A DNA stretch of 64,000 nucleotides, from positions 620,001 to 684,000 of the forward strand of contig CBDBND010000034.1 of NCBI GenBank assembly GCA_965207985.1. Reading direction: 5' to 3'. A program made the translations under genes and the position numbers. The stretch is from CBDBND01 sp965207985. Lineage in GTDB: Bacteria; Pseudomonadota; Alphaproteobacteria; Rhodospirillales; Rhodospirillaceae. Of the stretch, positions 44,285-53,172 are shown one piece after another. Below the pieces are notes generated by a model that was not told where the DNA came from, did no database searches, and saw only the letters and a list, made by a program, of their open reading frames with translations. Position 1 is the first letter of the stretch, and the number at the start of each line of letters is the position of its first letter.

Positions 44285-45215
44285 GAGTCTGGCCGGAAAA
44301 GAATCGTTTATTTTCATAACCTTGCTAGTCTACGGATGAAGACTTGGATGCTGGCGATCAGGAGCCAGGCAAGGGCGCTCTCGACGGTCGCCTTGAAGTC
44401 CTTCGCAAGGCGGCGGCTGCGCCCGAACCATGCGAAGGTGCGTTCGACCACCCAACGGCGCGGCAGCGCAACGAAGCCGTCCGCCTTGTCGTTGCGCCTG
44501 ACGATCTCCAGCGCCCAGTCGCCGATCTTCTTCAGCGCCCCGGCCAGCTTAGGGCCGGCGTAAGCGCCGTCGGCGAAGATATGGCCGACCCCGGGAAACC
44601 ACGCCCCCACCTCGGCGAGCAGCGACGGCGCACCGTCGCGATCCTGGATGTCAGCCTCGTGGACCACGGCACCGAGCAACCGCCCGCCAGTGTCCACCAC
44701 GATATGGCGCTTGCGGCCCATCACCTTCTTACCCGCGTCAAACCCGCGCGGACCTCCGCTTTCCGTGGTCTTCACCGACTGGCTGTCGATCACCCCGGCA
44801 GTCGCGGCAGCGGCCCGCCCCTCGGCCTCGCGGGTGCGCGCCAGAAGCGCCCGGTTGACCTCCTGCCACGTCCCGTCGTCGCGCCACTTGTAGAAATAGT
44901 ACTGAACCGAGCTGCGCGGCGGAAACTCGCCGGGCAGCATGCGCCACTGGCAGCCGCTGCGGGCCATGTACAGGATCGCGGTCATCACTTCCCGCATATC
45001 CGTCTTGCGCGGGCGGCCCAGAGCCCTTGCGGGCGGCATATGGGGTTCGATCACGCACCATTCGGTATCGCTCAGATCGCTTGCGTAGCGGTGCGCCTCG
45101 CGCTCATATTTCTCACGAGTGGCGTCAGTCCACATCTTGTTATCCTCCTTGCTGGCGAACACAACAAGGGAATCACAAGGGACTGATTCCACTCAATTCT
45201 TTTTCGGTCAGGCTC
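44285..45215 (-). mobile_element. IS5-family (IS1031-like) insertion sequence, complete
   Basis: A 931-base element with imperfect terminal inverted repeats: GAGTCTGGCCGGAAAAGAAT at the left end and, on the minus strand, GAGCCTGACCGAAAAAGAAT at the right end (3 differences in 20). It is flanked by TAA direct repeats (44282-44284 and 45216-45218). GAG ends, 3-base TNA duplication and size fit the IS1031 subgroup. It carries one intact transposase gene. Confidence 0.92.
44314..45135 (-). CDS. IS5-family transposase
   Basis: DDE transposase of the resident insertion sequence. From the ATG at 45135, which has AAGGAGGA upstream, the product has 273 residues. A DUF4096-like N-terminus (LSDTEWCVIEPHMPPARALGRPRKTDMR) is followed by the catalytic domain: first Asp in GVIDSQSVKTTE, second Asp in IFADGAYAGPKL, and the Glu in RRWVVERTFAWFGRSRRLAKD. 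All three residues are in one unbroken frame, so the enzyme looks functional. The frame is open to 45192, but the upstream starts lack a ribosome site. Confidence 0.95.
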   Translation of the reverse strand: MWTDATREKYEREAHRYASDLSDTEWCVIEPHMPPARALGRPRKTDMREVMTAILYMARSGCQWRMLPGEFPPRSSVQYYFYKWRDDGTWQEVNRALLARTREAEGRAAAATAGVIDSQSVKTTESGGPRGFDAGKKVMGRKRHIVVDTGGRLLGAVVHEADIQDRDGAPSLLAEVGAWFPGVGHIFADGAYAGPKLAGALKKIGDWALEIVRRNDKADGFVALPRRWVVERTFAWFGRSRRLAKDFKATVESALAWLLIASIQVFIRRLARL

Positions 45216-45399
45216 TAAGCAGCTTGACGATCTCCAGGCCTGTGCCTCGGTTGCCTCCCAGAACAAAAACGTCGCCGCTTTGCGCCTTGATATCGCTAGC
45301 GACTGTGCTGAGCAAAGCCACAATAAAAATCGCGGCGGCCAGACGCCGTGACCATAGTCGGAAGGTGTTGTTCATGAAATCGTGCTCACTGTTACGATT

Positions 45400-46098
45400 T
45401 TATTGACGGCCGAACGGAATTGTTGCGATCACCCGCATGGGTTTCGACCGGTCTTCCTGACCGATGACGGTGAGGTCTTTGATGGATAGGGGATACGCGA
45501 CGGTTGGTTTGCAAAGCTTGATCAACGCTTTGGTCAATGTTTCCCGCTCTTCTTCATCTTCGATACGATCCGTCAATGGAAAGAAGAACTGAAACTCCTC
45601 CATGACGAAGGGGTAACCCCAGTGTTTCAACAGCCTGTTTTGGTACACCGTGAGTTTGTCGCGTAAGTACCGCGCATTGAGATCAATGTTTAGCGGCTGA
45701 CGGTAACCGTCAAAAACCCGAACACATTGGGACGCCAAATCGACGATACGGCGGGACGGCACGGTCGGGGCCAACACGATAAATTTGCCGATGACGTTGA
45801 TTTCCAACTGAGGAATTTCTACCGGCTCTAGATTTTTTGCCAGGATATGGGCCGTGGCAATCATGCTGTCCAAACTGGTCGCCGGATTGAGCTGAAAAGA
45901 CGGTTTGAGGACGCTGTGCAACTCATCTGACCGCCGCCATTTGGTGAGCTCCGCTAGCCGCTCTGGCAAAATGCCAAGAACAACAGGCTGATCCTGAGTC
46001 TCTTGAGAATGGATGTCGCGGCCCAGCCACATGCGGCCCAAAGCTGCCAATGGTGTGCGGTCCTGAGGCACATAGGTCAAAGCGTATCGGGCCGGCAT
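45400..46098 (-). CDS. DUF1045 (2H phosphoesterase-like) protein with altered motifs
   Basis: The 232-residue product matches DUF1045, proteins often found in phosphonate operons and related to 2H phosphoesterases. The start MPARYALTYVPQDRTPLAALG and the block HWGYPFVMEEF are typical. The two HxT motifs that define the active site are changed: the first reads LHSVLKPSF where YGFHATLK is usual, and the second reads FQFFFPLT where FRFHxTLT is usual, so the second His is absent. Activity as a 2H enzyme is doubtful. It lies 24 bases before the NAD-binding gene and 88 bases after the M24 gene on the same strand. No other phosphonate gene is near. Confidence 0.8.
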   Translation of the reverse strand: MPARYALTYVPQDRTPLAALGRMWLGRDIHSQETQDQPVVLGILPERLAELTKWRRSDELHSVLKPSFQLNPATSLDSMIATAHILAKNLEPVEIPQLEINVIGKFIVLAPTVPSRRIVDLASQCVRVFDGYRQPLNIDLNARYLRDKLTVYQNRLLKHWGYPFVMEEFQFFFPLTDRIEDEEERETLTKALIKLCKPTVAYPLSIKDLTVIGQEDRSKPMRVIATIPFGRQ

Positions 46099-46109
46099 AC
46101 AAATCGATC

Positions 46110-46131
46110 CGTGGCAGCCAATGCTGCCACG
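46110..46131. other. Perfect hairpin between the M24 and DUF1045 genes
   Basis: CGTGGCAGC (46110-46118), loop CAAT, GCTGCCACG (46123-46131). No T-run follows on either strand. It may be an RNA processing or stabilising stem in the intercistronic region, or a poor terminator for the M24 gene. Confidence 0.5.
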
Positions 46132-46186
46132 AATACTAGGGCATTCGGGCCTTTCAGGCCACTATCGCCGGACGAACCAAAGCGGC

Positions 46187-47599
46187 TCAGATAACAACCA
46201 GCGGGTCATCCATGGTCGCCAAGGGTTCAAATCCGTCCTTGGTGATGAGGATCAGGTCTTCCAGATGAGTCGCCCCCCATCCGATTTCAACCTGGGGTAA
46301 ATCAATCGTAAGGGTCATGTTTTCCTGGAAGGTCAGATCATCACCGACAACAAACGGCAGACCGTCACGATACGCTTGATCAGTATGCTGAAGTCCGACG
46401 GAATGCGGCCCAACGCCCATAGCCCAACCGGACGGGCTAGCCTTTTTGACAGCTTCTGAAACAGTGCTGCGCAGTTCGGAATAGAGCATACCCGGCCGCA
46501 CGATGTCGTGAGCGATTTCACGGCCAATTTTGGTCAGCCGGATGCGTTCTTGTAATTCCTTGGGCGGTTCACCGACACACCAGGTGCGACCAAAGTCGCC
46601 ATGGTAATAATTGATCTGGCAAACCGCATCGACCATCATCGCTTGACCTTCGACTATTTCACCATGGCGAAAGCCGCCAATGGTTCCAGACGCAATCCAC
46701 ATAGCCTTGGCGCCACGCTTGGCTGCTTCAATCATGAAAATATTGTCGACATCGGCCTTGGTCATACCGAGTTCGAGCTGACTGAGCATGGCCAGGCAGG
46801 CATCCTGATTGATCTGAGCGACCCGGCGCATGTGCTTGAGTTCCACATCGGACTTGATCATGCGAATTTTACGGAAGGTGTTGTCGCCAGGCACACAGGT
46901 GACTGTGTTCTGGCCCAGGGTATCCAGGATATGGGCGATGCGCATATCGTCACAAGCAACTTTACCCTTCATCAGCCCAGCTTCCTTGAGGGCGTGAACA
47001 AGCCCCCATTCCGGCGTCGCTGCCTTGCCGGTCTGCCAGCGCTGCTCAAGTTCGTACCAACCCTTTTCTATGTCGGTGAGGGCGTAGACGTTTTCAGGCA
47101 AACGTGAAAAATTGCGGGACTGGGGTTCCTGACTCCACAGTTCCGGGTTGCGGTAGCTTTCCCAGCCGCCGGGCGCGCCATAGGGAATAATCTCCGGATG
47201 CTCGCGGTCCCCGTTGGCAATGAACCAAATGTCTGACGAGGCCACGACGAGGAACGACGGCTTATCCGGATCCCGCGGCATTACGGCAAAACTAGGAATG
47301 GCACGCAGCTTTTGCAGCTCGTAACTGAAATAGTTGCCGAGGTAGAAGACGTTGACCGGATTGAGGGCGACGATGCCGTCGATGCCCTCTTGTTCCATTA
47401 CTTCGTAAGCACGGGGTTTATTGACCAGACTGCGCCCATCAAATTCTTCGCCAGGGATCGGACCAGGTGCGATCAAACCCCAGTTGGCGTGCGCTTCCTT
47501 GCCGCCGAGCATAGTGGCGCCGAGCATGGACGCCGCTCCGCCGGCCATACCGGCAAAGAAATCACGGCGTTCTATGGAGTGGTCAAAAGGATTTGCCAT
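46187..47599 (-). CDS. Tat-exported M24-family (Xaa-Pro peptidase/creatinase-like) enzyme
   Basis: The 470-residue product begins with a twin-arginine signal (SIERRDFFAGMAGGAASMLGA) and has the pita-bread fold of M24 enzymes. A creatinase N-terminal domain (about 50-240) is followed by the metal site: Asp in MMVDAVCQINYY, Asp in HGDFGRTW, His in GPHSVGLQH, Glu in LPQVEIG and Glu in HLEDLIL. All five ligands are present. Substrates in this family range from Xaa-Pro peptides to creatine and DMSP, so it cannot be named. A Tat signal implies a folded, cofactor-loaded periplasmic enzyme. It is third in the TonB receptor array. Confidence 0.88.
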   Translation of the reverse strand: MANPFDHSIERRDFFAGMAGGAASMLGATMLGGKEAHANWGLIAPGPIPGEEFDGRSLVNKPRAYEVMEQEGIDGIVALNPVNVFYLGNYFSYELQKLRAIPSFAVMPRDPDKPSFLVVASSDIWFIANGDREHPEIIPYGAPGGWESYRNPELWSQEPQSRNFSRLPENVYALTDIEKGWYELEQRWQTGKAATPEWGLVHALKEAGLMKGKVACDDMRIAHILDTLGQNTVTCVPGDNTFRKIRMIKSDVELKHMRRVAQINQDACLAMLSQLELGMTKADVDNIFMIEAAKRGAKAMWIASGTIGGFRHGEIVEGQAMMVDAVCQINYYHGDFGRTWCVGEPPKELQERIRLTKIGREIAHDIVRPGMLYSELRSTVSEAVKKASPSGWAMGVGPHSVGLQHTDQAYRDGLPFVVGDDLTFQENMTLTIDLPQVEIGWGATHLEDLILITKDGFEPLATMDDPLVVI

Positions 47600-47713
47600 G
47601 GTGTGTCCCTCCTTATGAGGTGTGGTTGCACAACGCTAACAGTTTCAGTGACGTCAGCACTAGACTGTCACTGCGCCTTAGCCGCCCGCTGAGCATCGTG
47701 ATGCGACTTAGTC

Positions 47714-48340
47714 TTAGTCTGAAGAGTCCTTCAAAACCCCGGCTTGCACCAGGTTGACCAGCACACCGTCAGCATCGCGGAACATCATCTCTACCGGCTG
47801 AACTTCGTACTCATCCCGCTGAATCAAGGAAACCGGCGGTGAAACGATGGGATATCCGGCCGCTTCAATCTCTGTTGTCAGCCGGTAAATGTCGTTGGTG
47901 GGAAAGACGATGGCGAAATCGCCGATGCGGGTGTCGGGCGTTTGCGCGGGCGGTGGTCCATCCGGCGCGTTGTAGAGTTGATAAATACCGACATTGCCCT
48001 GTACCGATGATCCTGCCATCAACACAGTGGCACGCAGTTCGAGACCGTCCGTGCCCATAATGGCGTTGATGCCGCTGCCGGACCAATAATTGTCAAACAT
48101 GGGCTTGAAGCCGAGAATATCGCGGTAGAGCTTAAGGGACTCTTCGATGTCGCGGACAAAAATGGTCGCCCGGGCCAGCGGCGCCACGTTCATCCCCTCT
48201 TGAAAAACCACGCTGCCAGAGGGCGCGTTACGCTCGATCAAAGGGGTGACTTTGCTGTCGTCTTGCGCCATGGCCAAATTACAAGTGGCGACCCAAAGGC
48301 CGCCACTTATAACCATTAGCGCTAAATTACTAACGCTCAT
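47714..48340 (-). CDS. Exported VOC (glyoxalase/dioxygenase-like) protein
   Basis: The 208-residue product has a signal peptide (ending AMAQ) and one or two VOC modules: LARATIFVRDIEESLKLYRDILGFKP is the usual first strand-helix unit, and MMFRDADGVLVNLVQ the last. VOC proteins bind a divalent metal and act as lyases, isomerases or ring-cleaving dioxygenases. The usual metal His of the first strand is not seen (ATIFVRD), so catalytic status is open. The start at 48340 lies seven bases after the receptor stop; the two are surely co-transcribed. Confidence 0.85.
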   Translation of the reverse strand: MSVSNLALMVISGGLWVATCNLAMAQDDSKVTPLIERNAPSGSVVFQEGMNVAPLARATIFVRDIEESLKLYRDILGFKPMFDNYWSGSGINAIMGTDGLELRATVLMAGSSVQGNVGIYQLYNAPDGPPPAQTPDTRIGDFAIVFPTNDIYRLTTEIEAAGYPIVSPPVSLIQRDEYEVQPVEMMFRDADGVLVNLVQAGVLKDSSD

Positions 48341-48347
48341 CGCACGC

Positions 48348-50703
48348 CTAATAACGTACGCTGAGCGTCACGCCGAAGGTCTGCCGCTCACCGAAATAGG
48401 CGTTGTAGGCGACGTTGGGCTGCTGAACGACGACGTTGGCCACATAGCTTTCGTCGAACAGGTTACGCACCCAGAGAGTCAAGTCATACCAGTCACTGCT
48501 GACGCCGGCACTGGCATTGATCAGCGTGCGTGAACTCACCCAGGCCAAATTGACCGCTTCGGCCCACATCTTAGACTGATGCCCAAGGTCGGCACGGATG
48601 TAGTAGTCAAGATTCAGGTTGCCCGGCAGTTCGTCGGCCCATTCGCCACCGACAGACGCCTGGAACTTGGATTGGCGTTCCATCTGGTTACCGCCGATAT
48701 CACCCGCCGTGCTGCACACCACGTCGTCACAGACGGAGGGAATGCGGCCCCAACGGCCGTCGATGGTGCCTTCCACGTAGTTGGCATCGCCGTAATACAC
48801 TGTGCCGTAAAAGCTCAGGTTCTCTGTTGCAGCAATAGCGCCGTCCACTTCAACACCCTTGGACGAAACGTCACCGACGTTACGCACAATGCTGCGGGAT
48901 AGGGGTGCGGGATTGCCTTCATCGGCGGCCAAGATCTGCACATTATTCCAGTCGACGTAGAACACAGTGGCGTTGAACTGTATTTGACCATCGGCGAAGG
49001 TGTTCTTAGAGCCGATTTCATAGGTCCAATTGCTGTCATCGTCGAAGGGAATGTTTTTTTCCAGCGTCGCCACAGCATTGAAACCGCCCGACTTCACGCC
49101 CTTCGCTACCGAGGCAAAGATAAGATTGTCATCGGTGACGTCGTATTCCACGGTTATGCGGGGAGTGAAGTTCTTGAACACGTCGGTGAGTTGCGAGTCG
49201 GCAAAGGCGGTCAACCCACCCGTGCCGCCACCGGAAGCGAGTTCGGCTTCGTTCTTACGGTTGCGGGAGAAGCGGGCCTCGATGCCGAGACGGGCCCGGT
49301 TATCCATGAACGACATGTTCAATTCGCCGAAGGGGGACCAGGACTTGGTTCCGGTCACAACATTGGCAATGTCGACCTGAAAGACGAACTGGCTGCTGTC
49401 GAGAACATTGATTGGCGCAGTCGGTACATCTGCGAGCGGCAACAAGGCAGCAAAATTGGCATTACGGAAGTCGGTGCTCTTGTAATAGTACATTCCGACC
49501 GCTGCGTTGATGTTGCCACCATCGTCCCACACCAGCCGTGCTTCATGGGAGCTGGTCTGGAAGTCACCGATGGGACCGCTCTCAAACACACACAAGGGTA
49601 CGAAGAAGGTGCAGCCCGGCAATGTGTCTTTGTAACCAAACGTGAAGGAGTCGGCGACGATGCGGCCATAGAGGTATTCGAAGGTCAAATCGTCATTGAC
49701 TTCCCACGTCACGGCGCCGCGGAGGAAATCCGCATTGAGCTGTTGGGCGTATCCGCGCGGATCGATGGGAATACCTCGAACCGGCAGTTCGCCGCAGAAC
49801 AGGCGGAACCACTGACCACCCCCGCCAAGGCCGGACCCGGCCGACCGGACGTCAGGGTTGAACGCGCCACAGTTCATGAATTGGTCATCCGCGTTCAGCT
49901 CACCGAACCAGTTCTGGGCACTGTGTTCGCGATCGAATTCGTAATAATTATAGGCGAGATCGATCTGCAGATTGTCCATGGGTTCAAACTCAACAGCCGC
50001 ACCTAACACGGTTTTTCTATAGCCACCGAGACGGCGATTGGTGCCGGGCCGGAAGTTGATGTCGGCAAAGGGATGGCTGTTTTTCCAGCTGCCGTCATAT
50101 TTGGAAAAGTCACCGAAAATACGCGTGCGCAAAGTCTCGGGGACTAAATGGCACCCGAGTAATGGTACGACCATAGTTGCCAACCGTTAGACTGCCCTCC
50201 GCCATCCATTCTTCCGTCGGCCTTTTAGAAACATAGTTAACCGCGCCCATGAAGGCGTTGCGCCCATAGCGGGCGCTCTGTGGTCCTTTGACCACCTCGA
50301 TCCGTTCGATGTTGGTGAAGCCGAGGTCGGTGACATAGTCGCGGGGGAGATAGATGCCATCATAGAAGAACGAGACGTTCTGTTCGATGTTACCTGCGAC
50401 CTGCGTGGCGCCGCGAATGACCGGGGCCGTACCGCCTTCATTACCGAAGTTCTCGAAGTTGAAGCCCGGGGTATACAGGGAAATGTCTGTCATCTCCTGC
50501 AGACTGCGTTTTTCGATGTCAGCCGCCGTGAACGCCGTGATGGAGATGGGAATGTCTTGAATGGACTCATCCCGCTTACGGGCGGTGACAACGATTTCCT
50601 CTAAAGTGACTTGCTGGGCTGTTGCTGTGCCGACGTCTGCAACAAAAACAGCAACCGCCGCCGCTGCCAGCGAGCGGAAAGATAAAGTAATTCGGTTAGA
50701 CAT
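48348..50703 (-). pseudogene. TonB-dependent outer-membrane receptor, frameshifted
   Basis: Outer-membrane beta-barrel importer for a large or scarce substrate. The start at 50703 has GGAGGGG upstream. The first frame encodes a signal peptide, the TonB-box-like TLEEIVVTARKR and the plug (IRGATQVAGNIEQNVSFFYDGIYLPRDYV, then IERIEVVKGPQSARYGRNAF). Near 50150 homology shifts frame: GSLTVGNYGRT is in one frame and LVPETLRTRIFGDFSKYDG in the next, with about ten residues missing between. The rest encodes the barrel, ending VTLSVRY with a terminal aromatic. Parts are 48348-50183 and about 50150-50703. It is the first gene of a five-gene array. Substrate unknown. Confidence 0.88.
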
Positions 50704-50964
50704 GAATTCCCCTCCCAAGGATCTCCCGACCGATAAGACTTACTTATTCAAAATCAGCAGGTGGAATAACGTCCCACGATACTCAATTATGTTTAGACGG
50801 AAAACGCATACTGTTCGTTAGGAGACTAGGTGTAAGGTGCTAAATACGGCTGAAATCTGCGGCTTTTACTGTTGCGAATTAGTCACTCACCCTGAGCAAC
50901 TCGTTTCCTGCGCTGGAACCCTATAACGTGATTGATGACAACCGGATGAAATGGAGCTGTAGTG
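50704..50964. other. Divergent promoter region, TonB receptor / bicupin
   Basis: About 260 bases between two divergent genes. Both promoters must lie here. I see no clear -10/-35 pair, dyad or small gene in it. Confidence 0.4.
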
Positions 50965-51828
50965 ATGACAGTTTCCTCACACCCGAGCACGTCACGCAGT
51001 GATGAAAGACAGAGGATCAATCGCCGCCGGTGGCTGATCGGAAGTGTCACCACGGGGACCGTCGGTTTGTCCACCCTTATGGGTTCTGTGCGCACAGCTC
51101 AGGCGGAACGCCCTTCAATCACTTACCTAACGCTTGAAGACACCGGAACACCGTTCGGCACCAGTATGGGCCGGAGAATTCTCAGTCAGGATCCCGACAC
51201 CCAAGCGACAACATCCCATTTCAGTTTTCCGGCTCCTTGGCAAGGCGGCGGCACAGCTCATTACCATTCCTGTGCAGAAGAAGTGTATGTGATCGAGGGA
51301 GACATCACTTTAAACGGTCGCGACTACTTAACTGCCGGCTCATACCTGTATAGGCCGTCGGGGATCGTCCATGGCCATGACGAAGGATCGATCAACGGCT
51401 GCCGCTGCATCATCCGTACCGACGGTGCGTTGGATTTCACCATGATTCCCGAACCGGAATCTCCAGAGGAATACGTCCTCGTCCCCTCGGACGACGGCCG
51501 GTCACACGTTCTTCATCTGCGCACACCGGATATGGACTGGACGTGGCAGAGCGGCAACGGTGAGGGGTATGGCACAAAAATCCTAAGCGAGGATCGCATC
51601 ACCGGCGCCACAACCAGTCTCGTTACCTTTCCAGCGGGCTGGACAGGTGAACTTATGCTCGATCCGGGTATCGCCTGGGAATGGTTTGTCATCCGTGGCA
51701 ACACCACATTGAACGACGGAACAGTTTACCAAGCGGATACCTACAGCTATCGCCCCGCAAGGTCACAGCCGCTGGCCTTCACCGCAGCAGAGACGGATAC
51801 GGACATCTTGTTGTGGAAAATCCTCTAG
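50965..51828 (+). CDS. Exported bicupin-fold protein
   Basis: The 287-residue product starts with a likely Tat signal (INRRRWLIGSVTTGTVGLST) ending near AQAE. Two cupin domains follow. The first has the metal-site pattern GGTAHYHSCAEEVYVIEGD with two His and a Glu, and a later His in GIVHGHDEG. The second (about 190-285) has lost most of these residues (PGIAWEWFVIRGN). It could be a cupin dioxygenase or a binding protein; substrate unknown. It diverges from the TonB receptor array and may belong to the same system. Its TAG stop is the first three bases after the C of a CTAG that borders a MITE-like element. Confidence 0.82.
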   Translation: MTVSSHPSTSRSDERQRINRRRWLIGSVTTGTVGLSTLMGSVRTAQAERPSITYLTLEDTGTPFGTSMGRRILSQDPDTQATTSHFSFPAPWQGGGTAHYHSCAEEVYVIEGDITLNGRDYLTAGSYLYRPSGIVHGHDEGSINGCRCIIRTDGALDFTMIPEPESPEEYVLVPSDDGRSHVLHLRTPDMDWTWQSGNGEGYGTKILSEDRITGATTSLVTFPAGWTGELMLDPGIAWEWFVIRGNTTLNDGTVYQADTYSYRPARSQPLAFTAAETDTDILLWKIL

Positions 51829-51933
51829 CAGGCTGCTGAAAAACTTTGATCATCTCTCGTATTCTCGCGAAAACGCCCATCCAGAATTCTTTCGTTTCGC
51901 GAGGTGGGCTCTCCGTTTTTCACAGCCTGCTAG
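51825..51933. mobile_element. MITE-like element with CTAG ends
   Basis: CTAGCAGGCTGCTGAAAAAC (51825-51844) and the inverted GTTTTTCACAGCCTGCTAG (51915-51933) match over 19 bases with one inserted base. CTAG stands at both outer ends, as a 4-base target duplication or part of the repeat. The 109-base unit has an inner perfect repeat CTCGCGAAA/TTTCGCGAG and no coding capacity. It is probably a non-autonomous element mobilised by an IS that is not in this window. Confidence 0.7.
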
Positions 51934-51957
51934 CTTTGCTTTCTTAAGAAGGGTCCG

Positions 51958-53160
51958 TCACGGCCAATCCCTTCCGCTCCTGCCAAAAGGCCCAGGCGGC
52001 GAAAACGAGAAAACACATCCCCCCACTTGATAGGCTGGTAAGACGCCGAGCGCATCAATGACAACGCCCACGGCCATGAGCAACATTACTGAAATCAACT
52101 CCACCAGTACGCTTGCAGCAGATGTCGTTGTCGCCCGGCTTTCCCCACCCATGGACTTCTGAAAACTGGCCGTCACCAAAATTTCGACTGGTGCCATAAC
52201 AGCAAAGAAGCTCAAGAACGGAATCAGTACCCACAAGGCGTTGTCGATACCGGCAATCACAAGCAAAACGCCAGCCACGGCTGGTGCCGCATACCCCAAA
52301 GGCCCGATCGCCTTAAGGCGGTGGGCATAGAGGGACAGCACAATCCGGATGACTCCGATCCATACCCCGACAGCACCGAAGGCCCAAATAGGTAGTGACA
52401 CGGCTAAAAAGAAGAGCAGGTAAAATTCTTCGTAGACCCACAACAGATTCACGCCAAGCGCCATATAGAGAGCTAGAAACCGCAGGCGTAGCCGTTGACG
52501 AAATTCGCGTGCAGCGTTGACGAAGTTTTGAAAATAAGACGGTCGATCCTTTGCGTGCCCTTTCGTTTGTACGTCACGTGCATCCGTCAGCCTCAAAGCG
52601 ACGACAGAGGCAATGACCAGGGGCACGACAGACATCCAAATGGCCAGCTCCATATTGACGAAAGCAATGAACCCACCGAGGAACAGTCCGGACCAGGCGC
52701 CCGCCTCCTGGAAGGCTCTATCTCTTCCAATCACTTTTTCGTAGACCCGGCCAAAGCGGGCAGCGTGCACATGTTCGAATACGACCGCTTCTTTTGTATC
52801 GGACATGAGCGAATAGGATAGAGCCCAGAACACAAAGCCGAGACCGTAAAGCCATTCGGTACCGTCGGCTAATACCCAGACGACAAAGCAAGCCCCTTTG
52901 AACAGTGGAGATAGGATCAGCAGTGTGCGGCGATTGAACCGGTCCGATAAGGCGCCGGACGGCAGTTCAAACACGACCGTACTCGCTGACCACACCGCCA
53001 GAAGGATGCCAATCGTCGCCGCGCTTAATCCCTGTAAACTGAAGTAAGCCGTGTAGATGGCGTAGGCGAACTTCAGCTCACTTAGAAACATGTAGGCATA
53101 GTTGGCGCGCAACAGGGTGCGCAGACTGTGACGCAGACTTCTGCGTTCAGCGCCCGTCAT
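51958..53160 (-). CDS. MFS transporter, probable C-terminal frameshift
   Basis: Major-facilitator transporter with about 11 membrane segments in the present frame. The cytoplasmic loop after segment 2 reads ELPSGALSDRFNRRT, an MFS A-like motif. The last residues (VFSFSPPGPFGRSGRDWP) are unlike a membrane protein. After a run of six G near 52020, the next frame continues naturally: MCFLVFAAWAFWQERKGLAV, a twelfth segment and tail ending at TAA 51944. One G more in the run would restore it. Substrate unknown; relatives with this motif are often multidrug or sugar exporters. It is last of a minus-strand string, 12 bases after the SUMF1-like gene. Confidence 0.82.
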   Translation of the reverse strand: MTGAERRSLRHSLRTLLRANYAYMFLSELKFAYAIYTAYFSLQGLSAATIGILLAVWSASTVVFELPSGALSDRFNRRTLLILSPLFKGACFVVWVLADGTEWLYGLGFVFWALSYSLMSDTKEAVVFEHVHAARFGRVYEKVIGRDRAFQEAGAWSGLFLGGFIAFVNMELAIWMSVVPLVIASVVALRLTDARDVQTKGHAKDRPSYFQNFVNAAREFRQRLRLRFLALYMALGVNLLWVYEEFYLLFFLAVSLPIWAFGAVGVWIGVIRIVLSLYAHRLKAIGPLGYAAPAVAGVLLVIAGIDNALWVLIPFLSFFAVMAPVEILVTASFQKSMGGESRATTTSAASVLVELISVMLLMAVGVVIDALGVLPAYQVGGCVFSFSPPGPFGRSGRDWP

Positions 53161-53172
53161 AAGAAATAACCG

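Larger units (their letters stand above)
43722..45375 (-). pseudogene. Exported NAD(P)-binding (NmrA/SDR-like) protein, split by an IS
   Basis: The gene reads from ATG at 45375 to the stop at 43722 but is cut by the insertion at 44285-45215. The N-terminal piece (45375-45216) encodes a signal peptide (MNNTFRLWSRRLAAAIFIVALL) and the Rossmann loop FVLGGNRGTGLEIVKLL. The C-terminal piece carries FMLLSTIGAGG and YTIVRPGGLNDNP. Removing the element and one TAA copy gives an exact in-frame 239-residue protein, joined as KLLRERGEDVTVLVRG. The protein belongs to the atypical SDR (NAD(P)H-binding) group; an exported member is unusual. It is last of a five-gene minus-strand array. An ATG-like start inside the C-terminal piece could give a fragment without the NAD site. 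Confidence 0.9.

Noticed and set aside
44344..45186. A 280-codon plus-strand frame opposite the IS transposase
   Set aside because: Antisense to an intact DDE transposase; a common artefact of GC-rich IS elements.
48984..50006. A 340-codon plus-strand frame opposite the TonB receptor
   Set aside because: Lies inside the barrel region of a recognisable receptor on the other strand and has no protein-like motif.
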